Source of the DNA: CALZBJ01 sp945619025 | GTDB lineage: Bacteria; Pseudomonadota; Gammaproteobacteria; Cardiobacteriales; Wohlfahrtiimonadaceae | Direction: 5' to 3' | NCBI GenBank assembly: GCA_945619025.1 | Contig: CALZBJ010000005.1 | Span: 62,001 to 126,000, forward strand | Length of the DNA stretch: 64,000 bases | Shown: positions 61,665-64,000 of the stretch, in pieces | How the letters are laid out: each line of letters opens with the position of its first letter | Position numbering within the stretch: position 1 is the stretch's first letter | The notes under the pieces: model-generated | Told to the model about the DNA's origin: nothing | Seen by the model: only the letters and a program-made list of their open reading frames with translations | Databases searched by the model: none | Position numbers and translations under genes: made by a program

Positions 61665-64000
61665 ATGAGCAATGAAGTAGGAGCATGCTATCATTGCCAT
61701 CTTCCTATCAAGGGTACCCCTCCGTTTTATGCGGAGATTGATGGCATCGATCAGCCAATGTGTTGTGCTGGCTGTAAAGCAGTAGCAGAGATGATTGCGC
61801 AGTCAGGATTGACGCGCTATTATGATCACCGTGAAGCAGGGGCTGTACGCCCTGTGATGAGCGAACAGTTAATTCCCGCCGAGTTGAAGCGGGAATTGAC
61901 GTTTTATGATCATCCTGATATTGCTCAACAATTTGTCTATACGCGTAAAACCGGCGATAAAGAGTTCAAAGAGAGTTATCTCATTGTGGACAATATCGTC
62001 TGCGCCGCGTGCGTATGGCTTCTCGAAAATGGGTTAAAAAGCATGGATGGGGTCGAAGCGTTTGATATTAACTATACAACGCATCGAGCCCATGTCACCT
62101 TTGACCCTGAAAAAGTCAAACTCTCTGAAATTCTCATGGAGGTGATTAAGCTTGGTTATGAAGCGACACCCTATGACGAACAGACCGAACAGAAACAACT
62201 TAAAAAAGAGTGGCGCAGCCTCCTAATTGACTTTGGGATTGCGGCACTCTTTTCCATGCAAGTGATGATGACTGCGGTCGGGATCTATTTTGGTAAATAT
62301 AATGATATGAGCCAAAACTCCTACCATTTCCTCAACTGGTTTAATATGTTTGCCGCCATTCCGTGCGTCACTTATGCAAGCCGAAGTTTCTATAAAGCGG
62401 CCTATCACGACCTGAAAAACAAGCGTTTGAGTATGAACGTTAACGTCTCGCTAGCGATTATTGCAGGGACGATTTGGAGTATTTGGAACACGATTATGGG
62501 CCAAGATGAGACCTATTATGAGTCGGTTACGATGTTTGCCTTTTTACTCTTAGGGGCGCGAGTGCTCGAAACTAATGCTCGCCATAAAGCGCTATTAGTC
62601 TCAGATCATATTCTTAAAGTTAAGCCGCATTTTGCAGAACGACTACTTCCCGATGGATCAACTGAACCCGTTCCGACTCAGCGTCTTCAGATGGGCGATC
62701 ATCTTTTAATTAAACCGGGCGATAGTATTCCCCTTGATGGAGTGCTTCTTGATGATGTCGCGATGGTGGATGAATCTCTGTTAACGGGCGAAAGCTTGCC
62801 ACTTGAAAAACGCAAAGGTGATCGGTTAATTGGTGGTTCGGTGAACTATGAACAGCCGCTTAAAATGGAAGTTACTGCGATTGGGGCGGAAACGGTTCTC
62901 TCGCAAATGGCGCGCCTCATTGACCGTTCAATGACGGAAAAACCGAAAATCGCACAACTTGCCGATATAATCTCAACCTATTTTGTCCTCGGAATTATTA
63001 TAGCCTGCGTAGGAACCTTTATTGTTTGGTACAACTGGATTGATCCAAGTCGCGCGTTCTCTGTCACCTTAACGGTGCTGGTTGTTTCGTGTCCATGCGC
63101 ACTTGCGCTCGCAACACCTGCGGCGCTCAGTACTGGTAATCAGGCAATTATTGAAAAAGGCCTGATTGCAACGCGCTCCGGTGCTCTTGAAACACTTGGT
63201 AAAATTACCGATATCGTCTTTGATAAAACAGGGACATTAACGGAAGGAAAACTCACCATTAATGCGATTCATTATTTTGATGAGTCGATGGATGAAGCCT
63301 ATATTAAACAGATTGGCGCTGCGCTTGAAGCAAGCTCGAGTCACCCGATTGCCTATGGTTTTAGAAAATTGAGTGAAGATGAATCCCTTGAGCCCCTTTC
63401 AGTTGATAATCTTCTTAACCATGTTGGAAAAGGGATTAGTGGTGAGGTCGATGGCGCCCAATATAAAATAGGGCGTCTTGATTGGTTTGATTTAACCGGC
63501 CATCACGAGCGTTTTGATGATGGGCTTTGGGTCGGGCTTGGGAAGGGCGATCAATTGATTGCGGCTTTCTCGCTACTTGATCGCTTAAAAGACGATACCT
63601 TAAAAACGGTGGAAGCATTGCGCGGCGCGGGTTATAAACTCCACATTTTAAGCGGTGATCGTACTGAAACGGTGAAACGCTTTAATGAAACCTTAAATAT
63701 TGAAGAAGCACATGGCGATCTATTGCCAGAAGAGAAGCTTCACTATGTAGAAAAACTACAGAAAAATGGCGCGAGAGTTGCTATGCTAGGAGACGGCATT
63801 AATGACGGACCTGTATTAGCGAAAGCCGATGTTTCTATCGCAATTGGGCAGGGAGCACTCCTTGCGCAAACCACCGCGGATATGATTTTAATGAAAGATC
63901 AAAAACTTGAACCGCTGGTGGATGGCATCGTGCTGGCAAAACGTACCGATCGCATAATTAATCAAAATCTCGCCTGGGCATTGGGGTATAATTTAATAGC
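61665..64000 (+). CDS. ccoI: Copper-translocating P-type ATPase CcoI/FixI (3' end outside window)
   Basis: 778 codons are in the window and the frame is still open at the end. Exports copper needed for cbb3 assembly. N-terminal Cys-rich segment (CYHCHLP, CCAGC), heavy-metal-associated domain with VCAACV, then membrane helices, LLTGESLP, the membrane SCPCALALATPAA metal site, phosphorylation site FDKTGTLTEG, SSSHPIA and hinge GDGINDGPVL (usual GDGINDAPxL with Ala to Gly). Context after ccoG and ccoH supports CcoI over a detoxifying CopA. Confidence 0.95.
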   Translation, partial: MSNEVGACYHCHLPIKGTPPFYAEIDGIDQPMCCAGCKAVAEMIAQSGLTRYYDHREAGAVRPVMSEQLIPAELKRELTFYDHPDIAQQFVYTRKTGDKEFKESYLIVDNIVCAACVWLLENGLKSMDGVEAFDINYTTHRAHVTFDPEKVKLSEILMEVIKLGYEATPYDEQTEQKQLKKEWRSLLIDFGIAALFSMQVMMTAVGIYFGKYNDMSQNSYHFLNWFNMFAAIPCVTYASRSFYKAAYHDLKNKRLSMNVNVSLAIIAGTIWSIWNTIMGQDETYYESVTMFAFLLLGARVLETNARHKALLVSDHILKVKPHFAERLLPDGSTEPVPTQRLQMGDHLLIKPGDSIPLDGVLLDDVAMVDESLLTGESLPLEKRKGDRLIGGSVNYEQPLKMEVTAIGAETVLSQMARLIDRSMTEKPKIAQLADIISTYFVLGIIIACVGTFIVWYNWIDPSRAFSVTLTVLVVSCPCALALATPAALSTGNQAIIEKGLIATRSGALETLGKITDIVFDKTGTLTEGKLTINAIHYFDESMDEAYIKQIGAALEASSSHPIAYGFRKLSEDESLEPLSVDNLLNHVGKGISGEVDGAQYKIGRLDWFDLTGHHERFDDGLWVGLGKGDQLIAAFSLLDRLKDDTLKTVEALRGAGYKLHILSGDRTETVKRFNETLNIEEAHGDLLPEEKLHYVEKLQKNGARVAMLGDGINDGPVLAKADVSIAIGQGALLAQTTADMILMKDQKLEPLVDGIVLAKRTDRIINQNLAWALGYNLI

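Noticed and set aside
1..64000. CRISPR arrays, insertion sequences, prophage, tRNA or rRNA genes
   Set aside because: Reading both strands I found no regularly spaced repeats, transposase, integrase, phage structural genes or recognisable tRNA/rRNA sequence.

Overview
The window (about 64 kb, moderately AT-rich) is a dense chromosomal segment of a gammaproteobacterium. Gene content (Prc, SitABCD, cbb3 oxidase with FNR-type control, sigma32-type dnaK promoter, bifunctional HisB and HisIE, NtrX-like regulator) and protein style fit a small-genome lineage such as Cardiobacteriales/Ignatzschineria/Wohlfahrtiimonas; that placement is my inference and is not proven here. I saw no tRNA, rRNA, insertion sequence, prophage or CRISPR array. 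The region looks like core genome with lineage-specific twists.

Layout. 1-5.8 kb (+): end of serC, then prc-mnmA and an amino-acid permease. 6.1-9.5 kb: single genes (SDR dehydrogenase, a membrane-anchored unknown, a DsbA-family oxidoreductase, a GNAT acetyltransferase, a hotdog thioesterase). 9.6-13.2 kb (-): the sitABCD Mn/Fe ABC importer behind a promoter with a Fur-type box. 13.5-15.1 kb: an unrecognised exported protein and a tiny membrane protein. 15.2-22.0 kb (+): histidine operon with a leader-peptide attenuator, in the order hisG-D-C-B-A-F-IE; hisH is absent. 22.1-31.3 kb (+): an oligopeptide ABC importer with three tandem OppA paralogues and OppBCDF. 31.3-34.4 kb (+): an ArsC/YffB-like protein, then a leader RNA resembling a SAM-II/SAM-V riboswitch with a terminator, then a MetI permease and two MetQ lipoproteins without MetN. 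34.5-43.4 kb (-): HpaI-type aldolase, dinB, rnr, lpxK, a divergent coaX and comEC. 43.6-52.0 kb (-): dnaJ, dnaK, yggS, an NtrX-like regulator with an eroded AAA+ domain, and topA with a Lys/Ala-rich tail. 52.2-55.3 kb (+): a tiny membrane protein, dgkA, tsaD, dgt. 55.5-64 kb (+): ccoNOQP with an FNR-like site, then ccoG, ccoH and ccoI (cut by the window end).

Most notable observations. (1) The his operon lacks hisH, and the HisF encoded there has lost the residue aligned with ammonia-gate Arg5 and carries Gln where HisF normally has the HisH-contacting Asp98 (T. maritima numbering). Together these suggest an IGP synthase that may run without, or with an unusual, glutaminase partner. (2) The leader before metI carries the GATTTG...CTTGC...GCTAAA signature of SAM-II-type aptamers, followed by a long terminator hairpin and a plausible antiterminator pairing. 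(3) The type III pantothenate kinase lacks the active-site aspartate of its GTATT motif. (4) The NtrX-like regulator has lost Walker A, GAFTGA and Walker B residues.
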